DNA of 64,000 nt from Candidatus Poseidoniales archaeon (lineage in GTDB: Archaea; Thermoplasmatota; Poseidoniia; Poseidoniales; Poseidoniaceae). Below the pieces are notes generated by a model. It worked only from the letters and a program-made list of their open reading frames with translations. It was not told where the DNA came from and did no database searches. Positions 1-8,597 of this stretch are shown here, piece by piece. The translations under genes and the position numbers were made by a program. Every line of letters starts with the position of its first letter. Position 1 is the stretch's first letter. The stretch is from the NCBI GenBank assembly GCA_003602415.1, contig QQSK01000003.1, forward strand, positions 137,369 through 201,368. Direction: 5' to 3'.

Positions 1-2
1 GA

Positions 3-668
3 AATGGAGATGGATACGAAACTACTGTTTCGATCGATGAAACTGGAAAAGTCGTGATTGCTGGAAGCACAGCTGAAACTGGAGATTCTGGAGATGTCGA
101 ACTATGTCCTTGTCCAAAATGTGATCAAGGGACAATTCGAATTGGTGAATCCACCTATGCTTGTGATAGTCCCGAATGTAAATTTAGAGGATTGGGCAAG
201 AACATCTGTAAGAGAGATATTTCAATTGATGAGGCAAAGAAAATATTGACTGAAGGAAAATCTGACTTGATTGAAGATTTCGTCTCAAGACGTGGCAAAA
301 ACTTCCCTGCTTATTTGGTTCTAGAAGCTAACAAAGTAGGATTTGAATTCCCACCAAGAGCACCTCCTGCTGACGCCACTAAATTCCCAGTGGTAGAAGG
401 AATTGTAGGAATGTGTCCAAAACATAATGTCGGAATCATAGAAACTGAAACGCATTACCAATCTGAACCAAATTCTGAGGGTTGTAAAATTTCATTGTTA
501 AGAGAAGTCAGCAAACGAACAATCACCAGAGAAGAGGCAAAAGAACTGGTTGAAAAGAAAAAGGTAGGCCCATTTGATGACTTTACGTCTAAAGCGGGTA
601 AACCATTCAGTGCTACACTATATCTCAAAGCTAACGAAAGTGTTGGATATCGCTTTGCGAAGAGATAA
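3..668 (+). CDS. DNA topoisomerase IA, C-terminal zinc-ribbon repeats (5' partial)
   Basis: The reading frame is open from the left edge, so this is only the end of a larger gene; the first codons in frame start at base 3. The visible part has two tandem repeats. Each begins with a cysteine or zinc-ribbon-like patch (CPKCDQG in the first, a degenerate MCPKHN in the second) and continues with an EEA/DEAK helix, a DDF or EDF motif, a K/R-GK-F-A segment and a final V-F/Y-F motif. This is the usual form of the C-terminal repeats on archaeal and bacterial topoisomerase I/III, which help hold single-stranded DNA. The catalytic Toprim and gate domains would lie upstream of the window. The second repeat has lost part of its cysteine set. 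I am fairly sure of the family, less so of the subtype (topoisomerase I or III). Confidence 0.75.
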   Translation, partial: NGDGYETTVSIDETGKVVIAGSTAETGDSGDVELCPCPKCDQGTIRIGESTYACDSPECKFRGLGKNICKRDISIDEAKKILTEGKSDLIEDFVSRRGKNFPAYLVLEANKVGFEFPPRAPPADATKFPVVEGIVGMCPKHNVGIIETETHYQSEPNSEGCKISLLREVSKRTITREEAKELVEKKKVGPFDDFTSKAGKPFSATLYLKANESVGYRFAKR

Positions 669-711
669 GATGGCACAACCTTGACATTGTTGATTATAGC
701 AGACCGCATCA

Positions 712-1911
712 ATGTACCAAGTTGTCATCGTCGGGGCCGGTCCGGTCGGCGGTAGATTGGCGACCGAGTTATCATCTAGAGGAATATCTACTCTGATGCT
801 TGAGGAGCATGCTGAAATTGGCAGGCCATTTCAGTGTGCAGGACTCGTAAATCCACCTGCCATGGAGATGGTACAACTTCATGACACCATCCTACAAAAT
901 GTCGATGGGGCTAAAATTCACTCACCCTCCGGAATCATGGTACCAGTTGGCAAGGATGGTAGAACACGAACACATGTAGTTTGTAGAAAAAGATTCGATC
1001 AAGGGGTTGTCGCTCAGGCAATGGAAGCAGGAGCACACCTATGGTTGCTATCAAAACCCTTAGACGCAGAGGTAACAAAAAATTGTGTCAAGCTGAAAGT
1101 ACAGCGTGAAAACGAAATTGTCGAAATTGAATGCGACCTATTGATTGGAGCTGACGGAGCACATTCTTGGACTCGAAGATATTTCAAAATGGGTCGACCA
1201 AAAGAAATGATGATTGGATTCCAAGCCGATGTCAGTGGATTAGAGGGTGAGGATAATTGGCTAGAGATGTATACCGGCCGTGATATTGCTCCTGGTTTGT
1301 TCGCATGGGTAATACCAACTGGAGATGGAACCCATCGAATTGGAGTTTGGTCAAGAACTCAAGACCTTGAGGGCAAAAGTGTCGAACAATGTTATGATGC
1401 TCTGATATCACACCCATTATGGAAAGATAGATTCGCAAATGTCAAAGAAATTGCTAGATATTGTGGACCCGTTCCGTGTGGTGTTATCAAAAAGCCATTC
1501 AAGGATAGAGTCATGGTCATTGGTGATGCTGCGGGTATGGCGAAACCAACTACTGGCGGTGGAATTGGTCCTGGATTTAGACAAGTTGAAGCAATCATTG
1601 AAAAATTGGTTATTGCGATACAAAAGGGAAATCTAAAGTCTGGAGATTTAGCAAGTGTTTGCAAGCCATTCAAGGCTTTCAAGAAGGAACAAGATCGTGC
1701 TCGTGCATTGAGAGATTTGCTTGTTACAATTCCTGATGATGAAGAATTGGATTCGCACTTCAGAATGTTCAATCGTCCAGAAGTTCTAGAGTTGATTAAT
1801 GAAGTTGGGGACATTGAACATCCGGTTCCTTTGGGTATGACTCTACTTCGAAAGGTCCCTGAATTTAGAAGACTAGCAGTTAGAGCAGGATTCAAGTTAT
1901 TGTTTGCATAG
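712..1911 (+). CDS. Geranylgeranyl reductase family protein (digeranylgeranylglycerophospholipid reductase-like)
   Basis: This is an FAD-dependent reductase of the family that saturates the isoprenoid chains of archaeal membrane lipids. The N-terminus carries a dinucleotide-binding motif (VVIVGAGPVGGRLA, residues 4-17), followed by the E-E-H and G-RPFQCAG-V segment typical of geranylgeranyl reductases. A second FAD motif, VIGDAAG, lies near residue 270 and is followed by a glycine-rich GGGIGPG stretch. The length of 399 residues is normal for the family. The next gene starts 8 bases after the stop, so the two are probably co-transcribed. Related flavoproteins in the family reduce chlorophyll side chains or menaquinone. 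In an archaeon, lipid saturation is the likeliest role, but the exact substrate is not proven by sequence. Confidence 0.88.
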   Translation: MYQVVIVGAGPVGGRLATELSSRGISTLMLEEHAEIGRPFQCAGLVNPPAMEMVQLHDTILQNVDGAKIHSPSGIMVPVGKDGRTRTHVVCRKRFDQGVVAQAMEAGAHLWLLSKPLDAEVTKNCVKLKVQRENEIVEIECDLLIGADGAHSWTRRYFKMGRPKEMMIGFQADVSGLEGEDNWLEMYTGRDIAPGLFAWVIPTGDGTHRIGVWSRTQDLEGKSVEQCYDALISHPLWKDRFANVKEIARYCGPVPCGVIKKPFKDRVMVIGDAAGMAKPTTGGGIGPGFRQVEAIIEKLVIAIQKGNLKSGDLASVCKPFKAFKKEQDRARALRDLLVTIPDDEELDSHFRMFNRPEVLELINEVGDIEHPVPLGMTLLRKVPEFRRLAVRAGFKLLFA

Positions 1912-1919
1912 GTGATGAT

Positions 1920-2999
1920 ATGGTAAAGATTCGTCATCGCATAAGGTACCCGCCATTTGAACCTTCAAAATTGATTGCTGAAAATATTCCAATCGTTGAA
2001 TATGACTTCGAGATAGATGGTCCTGTTTTCCCCCCATTCAGATTGGGGAAAAAAGATTCGTGGATTGTTGAGAGAGTTATCGAAGATGACTTTGAAGTTG
2101 ATACCAAATATCACGGAGAAACACCACAAATAATAGATAAACAACGCACAGGATGGTATTTGATCCCCCATCCAATACATGCTAAAGCAAGAAATTTCAT
2201 AAATTTCACAGTGATTGTATTGTTATCTTGTCTATTTTATTTATTCACTACACCTATTCAAGCATCGCTTGGAATACCTACATTCGGTACAGGGAAGATA
2301 CGACTGGGATTACTAGATTATCCCATACTTGCAGTAATTGTTGTACCGTTAATGGTGACCCCTATTTTTCTAAGAGTTGCAGCAAATCTTGGAGATCTAA
2401 GAAGGCAAAAATCATTCTTGCAAAATTCACCTCCAAGACCAAAAATAGATGTTGAAAAAACAACTACTGGCTCGAAATTGAAAGGCCAAATCACATTTGA
2501 AAAGATTCCGGATGATTGGAAATCAATGAAAGTTTCTTGGAGGGTTGGAATACTTCCACCTGCAAGACACAAAGTTTTCTCTGCACTAAATCTTGACCCA
2601 GATGGCCAACCTCCACCTGGCCTGACAACAGCTCTACCACACCATTGGGAGAAAGGGTTGGATGATGGCACAGGAATGGGCGAAGATGCGCCGATGGAAA
2701 TGCACGATGTACCTGGTGGTGTGTTCTTGCGACCAATGCGTATTATGAGTTCTAGTGAAAGTTCTGATTTGGAAATAGATGGAGGCAAATTCGAATTGAA
2801 ATCACCATCTGGAGACTGGCCAGGAACAGTGTACGGCGGTCTTGTTAGAGTACATTGGGAAATGATAATCACTATCGAAAGAAACGAAGGAGGGCCCCTC
2901 TTATGGGTCGAGCCGCTTATTGTTGAGCATCAAGAAATAGCTACCCTGAATGAAGACATTACCATCTCAGATGGTAGAACTGAAAGCGACACCTTGTGA
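1920..2999 (+). CDS. Hypothetical membrane protein with two transmembrane segments
   Basis: I do not recognise the family. A good ribosome binding site (AGGTGA) lies just ahead of the ATG and overlaps the end of the reductase gene. The N-terminal ~90 residues are polar and proline-rich. Two hydrophobic segments follow, at about residues 92-115 and 133-155, and then a ~200-residue soluble domain that reads as beta-rich, with a glycine- and proline-rich central loop. The two membrane helices would place both soluble ends on the same side, probably the cytoplasm because no signal peptide is seen. Its tight spacing with the lipid reductase suggests a role at the membrane, but no catalytic motif is visible. 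Confidence 0.7.
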   Translation: MVKIRHRIRYPPFEPSKLIAENIPIVEYDFEIDGPVFPPFRLGKKDSWIVERVIEDDFEVDTKYHGETPQIIDKQRTGWYLIPHPIHAKARNFINFTVIVLLSCLFYLFTTPIQASLGIPTFGTGKIRLGLLDYPILAVIVVPLMVTPIFLRVAANLGDLRRQKSFLQNSPPRPKIDVEKTTTGSKLKGQITFEKIPDDWKSMKVSWRVGILPPARHKVFSALNLDPDGQPPPGLTTALPHHWEKGLDDGTGMGEDAPMEMHDVPGGVFLRPMRIMSSSESSDLEIDGGKFELKSPSGDWPGTVYGGLVRVHWEMIITIERNEGGPLLWVEPLIVEHQEIATLNEDITISDGRTESDTL

Positions 3000-3036
3000 T
3001 GAAAGGATTCATTTGCTTTCCCCATTGTGTCACTTC

Positions 3037-6027
3037 ATGGAGCGCAAGGCACTTAGTGCTGTTTTCTTGACATTAATCATGTTGTTATCAGGATGTTTAG
3101 GTTCGGATTCGCCGGATAATTCATCTGATGATGGCGAAAAAGTCGTTGAAGTAACCGCTTCCATGGAATTAAATGAACAAATTGCAGATGCAGCGGTTGG
3201 AGATATTGTTGTAATCGAAGGCTATGTTGATGTCCAGCCTTTTGGTACTATTGTTTCCTATGAATATGATTTGATAACACCTAGCGGTATACGTGATATA
3301 GATAGCACTTTTAGTCAATCTCCGCAAGATTTCCGTCTAATTCTCATGCCTGATGAGCCAGGCGATTGGGCGATTTCAGTACGAATGATTGTTGAAGGTC
3401 TAGATGATTCGCTAAAGGATCAAGCATCATTCACAATCTTACCACCCGATGAAGGAGACACTCTTCTCTCGGTGGACCCAATAATCGAATTGGAGCAATC
3501 AATGCCTCTATCGATTACTGGCAAAGTGATACATGATGATGTAAATTCATGCCAAATTACAGATGGATTGAGTACTCAATCTGCTGATGAAACTGGAGAT
3601 TTTTCTATTGGTCAAGGTGTTGTTGAGGAATCATATAACGTAACAATAACCGCAACATGCGGAGTATGGACGACCAGCGAAGATAGTCGAATTGTACGTG
3701 TGATTCTCCTTCAAGGAAATGACATGGATGGTGATGGAATACCGGATGATTCAGATTCATGTCCTAATGGATATGGCGAAGATGAAGGCTGGAATCCAAA
3801 TCAAGCTACTGACAAAGACGGTGACGGCTGCCATGATTTTGAAGAAGACCTTGATGATGATAATGACATGATTCCTGATGTGGATGATGATTGTGCTTCA
3901 GAAATAGGATGGGTAAGCACTCCCGAAAATGATTACGACCAGGATGGATGCTCAGACGTTTTAGAAGATGATGACGATAATGACGGAATCACAGATCCCT
4001 TCGACCTATGTCCCAAAGGAGAAATCGGTTGGGAATCAAAACCATACACAGACTGGGACGGGGACGGATGTAGAGACCTTAGTGAAGACTTTGATGATGA
4101 TAATGACATGGTCAATGACACCAACGATGATTGCTGGAGAGGCTATTCTAATTGGATAAGTAATTCAGAATTTGATTATGATGGTGATGGTTGCTACGAC
4201 CTTACTGAGGATGAAGACGATGACGCAGATGGCGTAAATGATGTCAATGAAACAGGAATTGTACTTGATGAATGTCCACGAACACCTCTCAATGCACAAG
4301 ATGTAGATGAGAGAGGATGTGATGCAACAGAAAGAGATACCGATAGCGATGGAGTCATGGATTCTGATGATGCATGCCCTGGTACTCCAATTGGTAATGT
4401 TGTCAATAATTTAGGATGTGCTGATTTAGATGGAGATGGAATATTTTCTAATGTCGATAATTGCTCAGATACAGAAGCAAAATGGACACCAGATGCTGCA
4501 GGATGTGCAGTTTATCAGCTACCGGTAACATGGAAAGAAAATGGTCATGGCAATAGTCGGATGGATACTGTTGCCCACTTTTCTTTACCTACACTTGATG
4601 GTACATGGTCATTCAGAAATGAATGGAATGGAGAAGATGTATACATTTTCTTGTTCAAATATACCGACTCATCAGGCAATGGAAACAACGCTGATTGGTC
4701 TAAAAGCCCAGGCTCAATGATTAGGCAGCTACCAGATAATGCACATTTGTTCTATGGTTCATTTGATAACTCATATCACAATGATGTTCAAGGAAGAAAA
4801 AACGCAGTGCTAAATGCTTTGAATCCTGATGAAGAATTAAAGTGGGAAGACAGAATTCACTACATCGATCAAGATATGTCTTCAGCAAGCGGAGGACTTG
4901 GAGATTTAATCAATAATTGGAACTCGCTGTATTATGGAATCGACAGATTCCAACGTGCCAGAGAAATTGGCTCAATATATGCTTGGACCACTCAGAGTAA
5001 CGACATCACTCATTGGGCATATGAGGCAAGAATGTACAATTATGAATTCCCAACAGAAGTTAGGGAAACAGACCCCAATGTTCACACTGTAACTATCGTC
5101 GATGAAACTTGGCACAATGGAGGTTGGAGTGGAGGTTATACTTCCACCTATGAGAATGTAAGCGTGAATCTGCCAAATAACATATCCACATATGATACAC
5201 TCGAAGTATTCCATGAGCACGCTTGTGAGGATAGAAGAAACAGATATCAGAATCCTGATGGCAGTTATGGAGGATGCCACGAGTGGGATTATCTTGCCTA
5301 CATGAAAATCTGTGACCGTGATAATTCTAGTAAATGTGGCACTGAATTCATGCGTTGGATTACCACCTATGGTCGAGAAGGAAGATGGCTTACTGACATA
5401 AGTCCATATTTATTCATGCTAGAGGATAACGATGTTAGGAATTTCAAATACCAAGGTGCAAATAAAGGAACGATGACCATCAAACTATTGTTTTCAGACT
5501 GGGATGAAGGAGAGAGAAGTTTCGATGGTGAGCAAGTTTTCACTGGTGGTCAATTCAAAGGCCAATACAATAACGAGACACAGTACAAGAGACAACACAA
5601 TTTCTCCGCACCATCTCAATATTACAGTGCAAAAATTGTTGCTACGATTACAGGTCATGGATTTAATCAGGACCAAGCAAACTGTGCTGAATTCTGTGAC
5701 CATGAACACCACTACTACCTCAACGGATTCCATGCATATGAATGGCACCCAATCGTTGGAGATAGTCAAGGATGTGAGAAAGAAGTCGACCGTGGAGTTG
5801 TCGCTAACCAATTTGGATCATGGCCTTTCGGTAGAGCAGGATGGTGCGCAGGTCAAGACGTTAAGCAGTGGACATACGACATAACTGATTGGATAGATAA
5901 TTCGACTCAGAACAATCTCAAATATCGAGGATTGTTTAACGGGCAAGAATATGTTCCTCAAGATACCAATGGTGGTAGTAGAGAGATACGAGCTAACATC
6001 TGGCTAGTGTGGTATGTTCAGAATTGA
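3037..6027 (+). CDS. Secreted lipoprotein with thrombospondin type-3 repeats and a PNGase F-like region
   Basis: The start at 3037 gives a classic lipoprotein signal (hydrophobic run, then LSGC with Cys20); an in-frame upstream ATG at 2950 would bury this signal. Residues ~30-225 look like beta-sandwich (PKD/Ig-like) modules. Residues ~229-490 are Asp-rich calcium-binding repeats of thrombospondin type-3 style (DxDGDGxxD, DDDNDGI, paired cysteines). The rest resembles peptide-N-glycosidase F: CHEWDYLAYMKIC (Asp751) followed by RWITTYGREGRWLTDIS, then a C-terminal lobe with GHGF, NCAEFC, HHYYLNG and RAGWCAG. Bacterial PNGase F cleaves N-glycans from asparagine, and its catalytic Asp lies in the equivalent EWDR segment. 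The likely role is removing or binding glycans outside the cell. Activity is inferred from motifs, not shown. The stop overlaps the convergent mqnC by 10 bases. Confidence 0.8.
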   Translation: MERKALSAVFLTLIMLLSGCLGSDSPDNSSDDGEKVVEVTASMELNEQIADAAVGDIVVIEGYVDVQPFGTIVSYEYDLITPSGIRDIDSTFSQSPQDFRLILMPDEPGDWAISVRMIVEGLDDSLKDQASFTILPPDEGDTLLSVDPIIELEQSMPLSITGKVIHDDVNSCQITDGLSTQSADETGDFSIGQGVVEESYNVTITATCGVWTTSEDSRIVRVILLQGNDMDGDGIPDDSDSCPNGYGEDEGWNPNQATDKDGDGCHDFEEDLDDDNDMIPDVDDDCASEIGWVSTPENDYDQDGCSDVLEDDDDNDGITDPFDLCPKGEIGWESKPYTDWDGDGCRDLSEDFDDDNDMVNDTNDDCWRGYSNWISNSEFDYDGDGCYDLTEDEDDDADGVNDVNETGIVLDECPRTPLNAQDVDERGCDATERDTDSDGVMDSDDACPGTPIGNVVNNLGCADLDGDGIFSNVDNCSDTEAKWTPDAAGCAVYQLPVTWKENGHGNSRMDTVAHFSLPTLDGTWSFRNEWNGEDVYIFLFKYTDSSGNGNNADWSKSPGSMIRQLPDNAHLFYGSFDNSYHNDVQGRKNAVLNALNPDEELKWEDRIHYIDQDMSSASGGLGDLINNWNSLYYGIDRFQRAREIGSIYAWTTQSNDITHWAYEARMYNYEFPTEVRETDPNVHTVTIVDETWHNGGWSGGYTSTYENVSVNLPNNISTYDTLEVFHEHACEDRRNRYQNPDGSYGGCHEWDYLAYMKICDRDNSSKCGTEFMRWITTYGREGRWLTDISPYLFMLEDNDVRNFKYQGANKGTMTIKLLFSDWDEGERSFDGEQVFTGGQFKGQYNNETQYKRQHNFSAPSQYYSAKIVATITGHGFNQDQANCAEFCDHEHHYYLNGFHAYEWHPIVGDSQGCEKEVDRGVVANQFGSWPFGRAGWCAGQDVKQWTYDITDWIDNSTQNNLKYRGLFNGQEYVPQDTNGGSREIRANIWLVWYVQN
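3721..4515 (+). repeat. Thrombospondin type-3-like Asp-rich repeats (coding)
   Basis: Within the lipoprotein gene, about seven degenerate units carry DxDGDGC/DDxxDxD motifs spaced by W- and C-containing linkers. The DNA shows the matching gat/gac-rich periodic pattern. Such repeats bind calcium and form a rigid stalk, here between the membrane-proximal modules and the PNGase F-like region. Confidence 0.75.
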
Positions 6028-7193
6028 GTAGGCGGCGGTGCTGCCAATAATTCGAGCTTTGTTTCTGGATCGGGTGTATCCAACAACTCATAGCGAGAAT
6101 TACGTCTTCGAGGTCTAAATCCTGCTCGAACAATTGCATCTTGCAGTTCATGTTCACTGGCAGACATTTTGTCTGTTCCTGAAGCCGAAACAACGTTCTC
6201 TTCCATCATGGTAGACCCTGCATCATCAGCACCGCCTAACAGTGCCATTTGGGCTATTGACAGGCCCATTGTCGGCCAAGATGCTTGAATGTGTTCAATG
6301 TTATCAAAAAACAATCGAGAAATTGCCACATGACGTAAGTATTCACTTGGCCCAGCACCTAATTCGAATTTGTTTCTACCTCGATTTCTCTTGCCGTAGG
6401 TATTGTTTTCGAGTTGTACTGGCCAAGCGATAAAGGATGTGAAACCTTTACCATATTTCGAAATGCTTTCATCCTGAAGTTCGCGAATTCTACGCATATG
6501 TTCAATTCGATGTTCTTCTGTTTCTCCAAAGCCAAATACATTGGTGGCACTGGTAATCAATCCAAGAGATTGAGCCTCTGACATAACTCTGAGCCAGTTT
6601 GCTGGAGAACCTTTCTTTGGAGAAACGTCACTTCGTACTTCGTCCACCAACATTTCTGCTCCACCTCCGGGTAAGCCATGCATGCCTGCTTCCTTTAATT
6701 TCTCAAGAACTTGCAAGGTTGAGATTCCAGTAACATCAGCAATTCCTTCTATCTCAATTGGAGAGAAACAATCCAAATCGATTGTAGGATGAAGTTCTCG
6801 CAGCGATTTGATCAAATCTGTGTAGAAATCTATGCCTAAATCGGGATTCACTCCTCCTTGCATAAGTATTCTAACACCATCGATTTGTTCGAGTTCTTTA
6901 ACACGGTTACTAATCTCATTCAAGTCCTGAGTGTACGTTTCATCGTGACCTGGAGGGCGATAGAAAGAGCAAAATTGACAATTTATTGTGCACACATTTG
7001 TGTAATTGATATTTCTATCAATTAGATATGTCACTTCTTCCTTTCCGTTCATCTCGATACGGCGTTGATTTGCAGATCGACGAAGAGAATGTAAAGGTGC
7101 TTTTTCGTAAAGCACAACTGCATCCTCAGGAGATAGTCTCTGACCACTCCTCATGTGAGAGTCAAGAATTACTTGCCAAGACATACCGTTCAC
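6018..7193 (-). CDS. mqnC: Cyclic dehypoxanthinyl futalosine synthase (MqnC), radical SAM
   Basis: A radical SAM enzyme of the futalosine menaquinone pathway. The cluster motif CxxxCxxC is at Cys68, Cys72 and Cys75 (TNVCTINCQFCSFYRPPG). MqnC-specific segments follow: LMQGGVNPDLGIDFY, GGGAEMLVDEVR, then a C-terminal VQASW-like stretch (IQASWPTMGL) and a GSTMMEENVV segment. The close relatives CofG, CofH and MqnE differ at the GGGAE and GSTMMEEN positions, so MqnC fits best. The 391-residue length is normal. The start is GTG at 7193, directly after the stop of the upstream peptidase gene; ATG at 7184 is an alternative. No other mqn gene is in the window. Confidence 0.85.
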   Translation of the reverse strand: MNGMSWQVILDSHMRSGQRLSPEDAVVLYEKAPLHSLRRSANQRRIEMNGKEEVTYLIDRNINYTNVCTINCQFCSFYRPPGHDETYTQDLNEISNRVKELEQIDGVRILMQGGVNPDLGIDFYTDLIKSLRELHPTIDLDCFSPIEIEGIADVTGISTLQVLEKLKEAGMHGLPGGGAEMLVDEVRSDVSPKKGSPANWLRVMSEAQSLGLITSATNVFGFGETEEHRIEHMRRIRELQDESISKYGKGFTSFIAWPVQLENNTYGKRNRGRNKFELGAGPSEYLRHVAISRLFFDNIEHIQASWPTMGLSIAQMALLGGADDAGSTMMEENVVSASGTDKMSASEHELQDAIVRAGFRPRRRNSRYELLDTPDPETKLELLAAPPPTQF

Positions 7194-8597
7194 TCAAGCA
7201 GTTCCAACAATCGATTCGATATTAGCAATTGTTTTCGGGCAATCTCCAGAAAGAACATCTGGTCCATCTTTGGTCACTAGAACATCATCTTCGATACGAA
7301 TACCAATGTTAGCATATCTCTCTGGGCAATCGACATCTGGCCTCCATGCACCAAAATACAATCCTGGCTCTACTGTGATTACCATACCTTCCTCGAATAA
7401 TCGAGGTTCATCATCTGGACGATAGATTCCAACGTCATGGACATCGATGCCTAGCCAATGTCCAGTATTGTGCATGTACCATTTCTTCAATTCACCATCA
7501 GGAGATAGTGCCTCTTCAAGAGATTGATCAATCACTCCTAGATTGATTAATCCTTCAGCGAGAACGCGTCTTGCAGCGTTGTGAGGTGCATCATAGGTAT
7601 TTCCTACACGGCACTCATCGATTGCAGCGAGTTGAGCATCGAGCACAATTTGATAAATTTCTGCTTGAGCCTCGCTAAATTTACCATTTACTGGCCAAGA
7701 GCGAGTAATGTCAGATGCGTATCCCTTGTATTCGCATCCTGCGTCTATCAGGATTACTTCGCCATCATCACAAGAATCATCGTTCACAGTATAATGTAGA
7801 ATTGTTGCATTTTCTCCACTACCTATGATGCATGGATATGCTATTCCTGAGGTTTTACAATATTTGAACAGGCCTTCGATTATACCTTCTAATTGCCATT
7901 CGCCAACACCAGGTTTAGTGTTAGCCATTGCCTGAATGTGAGCCTGTGCAGCTATCTTAGCGGAATGACGCATTAACTCTATTTCAGCATCTGATTTGCG
8001 AAGTCGAAGTTCATTAATCATTGCAGATGGGTCTACAATGCTGACTGGACCCATACCAAACTTCTGACGCTCGCGTGAATTAGATTTCATTTCCTTTTCG
8101 ACCAACTTATCAACGTCTGGGTCAACTCCCATCTTGACAAAAACACGTGATGATTCAACCAACATTTGGGAAAGATTGTCATAAAGCCAATCATGTGAAA
8201 CTGCAGAATCTACTGGCCAATTTGCTTCAGCACCTTCAACTCCCGGTCTTCGGCCTTCCCAAATTTCCTTCAAGACATCTTTTGGTTGAACAAACAGTTT
8301 TGTTTTCCACTTACCATCTTCATTGAAAGCGCAAAATACTGCATCTGGATCTTCCCAACCACATAGATATAGCATATCGCTGCTGGTGCGGTAAGGATAG
8401 TGAACATCATTAGAACGAGTTGATTCATGAGGTGCTGTCACTATCAACAAATCACCTGGTCGCAATTGAGAAAATAATCTCGACTGGCGTGAACGGTATT
8501 CTTCGCCGCTAATTCCAGCAGGCTCTTCGCCGACTGCTTCAAGAGATGCCTCCCACATGTTTATGCGGTGCAGGAACTGATTATTCAGTCCTTTCAT
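7194..8597 (-). CDS. Xaa-Pro aminopeptidase (peptidase M24B)
   Basis: A two-domain metallopeptidase that removes an N-terminal residue ahead of proline. Residues ~30-170 match the aminopeptidase P N-terminal domain (TRSNDVHYPYRTSSDMLYLCG). The pita-bread domain follows with all five metal ligands visible: Asp285 and Asp296 (LIDAG...YASDITR), His380 (NTGHWLGIDVHD), Glu410 (TVEPGLY) and Glu436 (GIRIEDD). The length of 467 residues is normal. The gene overlaps the end of the upstream surface-protein gene by 17 bases and abuts mqnC, so the three genes are probably one transcription unit. No signal peptide is seen, so it is likely cytoplasmic and completes the breakdown of imported peptides. Confidence 0.93.
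   Translation of the reverse strand: MKGLNNQFLHRINMWEASLEAVGEEPAGISGEEYRSRQSRLFSQLRPGDLLIVTAPHESTRSNDVHYPYRTSSDMLYLCGWEDPDAVFCAFNEDGKWKTKLFVQPKDVLKEIWEGRRPGVEGAEANWPVDSAVSHDWLYDNLSQMLVESSRVFVKMGVDPDVDKLVEKEMKSNSRERQKFGMGPVSIVDPSAMINELRLRKSDAEIELMRHSAKIAAQAHIQAMANTKPGVGEWQLEGIIEGLFKYCKTSGIAYPCIIGSGENATILHYTVNDDSCDDGEVILIDAGCEYKGYASDITRSWPVNGKFSEAQAEIYQIVLDAQLAAIDECRVGNTYDAPHNAARRVLAEGLINLGVIDQSLEEALSPDGELKKWYMHNTGHWLGIDVHDVGIYRPDDEPRLFEEGMVITVEPGLYFGAWRPDVDCPERYANIGIRIEDDVLVTKDGPDVLSGDCPKTIANIESIVGTA

Noticed and set aside
1392..1937. 181-codon minus-strand frame
   Set aside because: It is the shadow of the geranylgeranyl reductase gene; the translated product has no motif and lacks a ribosome binding site.
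2960..2976. Inverted repeat TACCATC-TCA-GATGGTA
   Set aside because: It lies inside the end of the 1920 gene, has a different core from the TAC-core set, and may reflect coding sequence.
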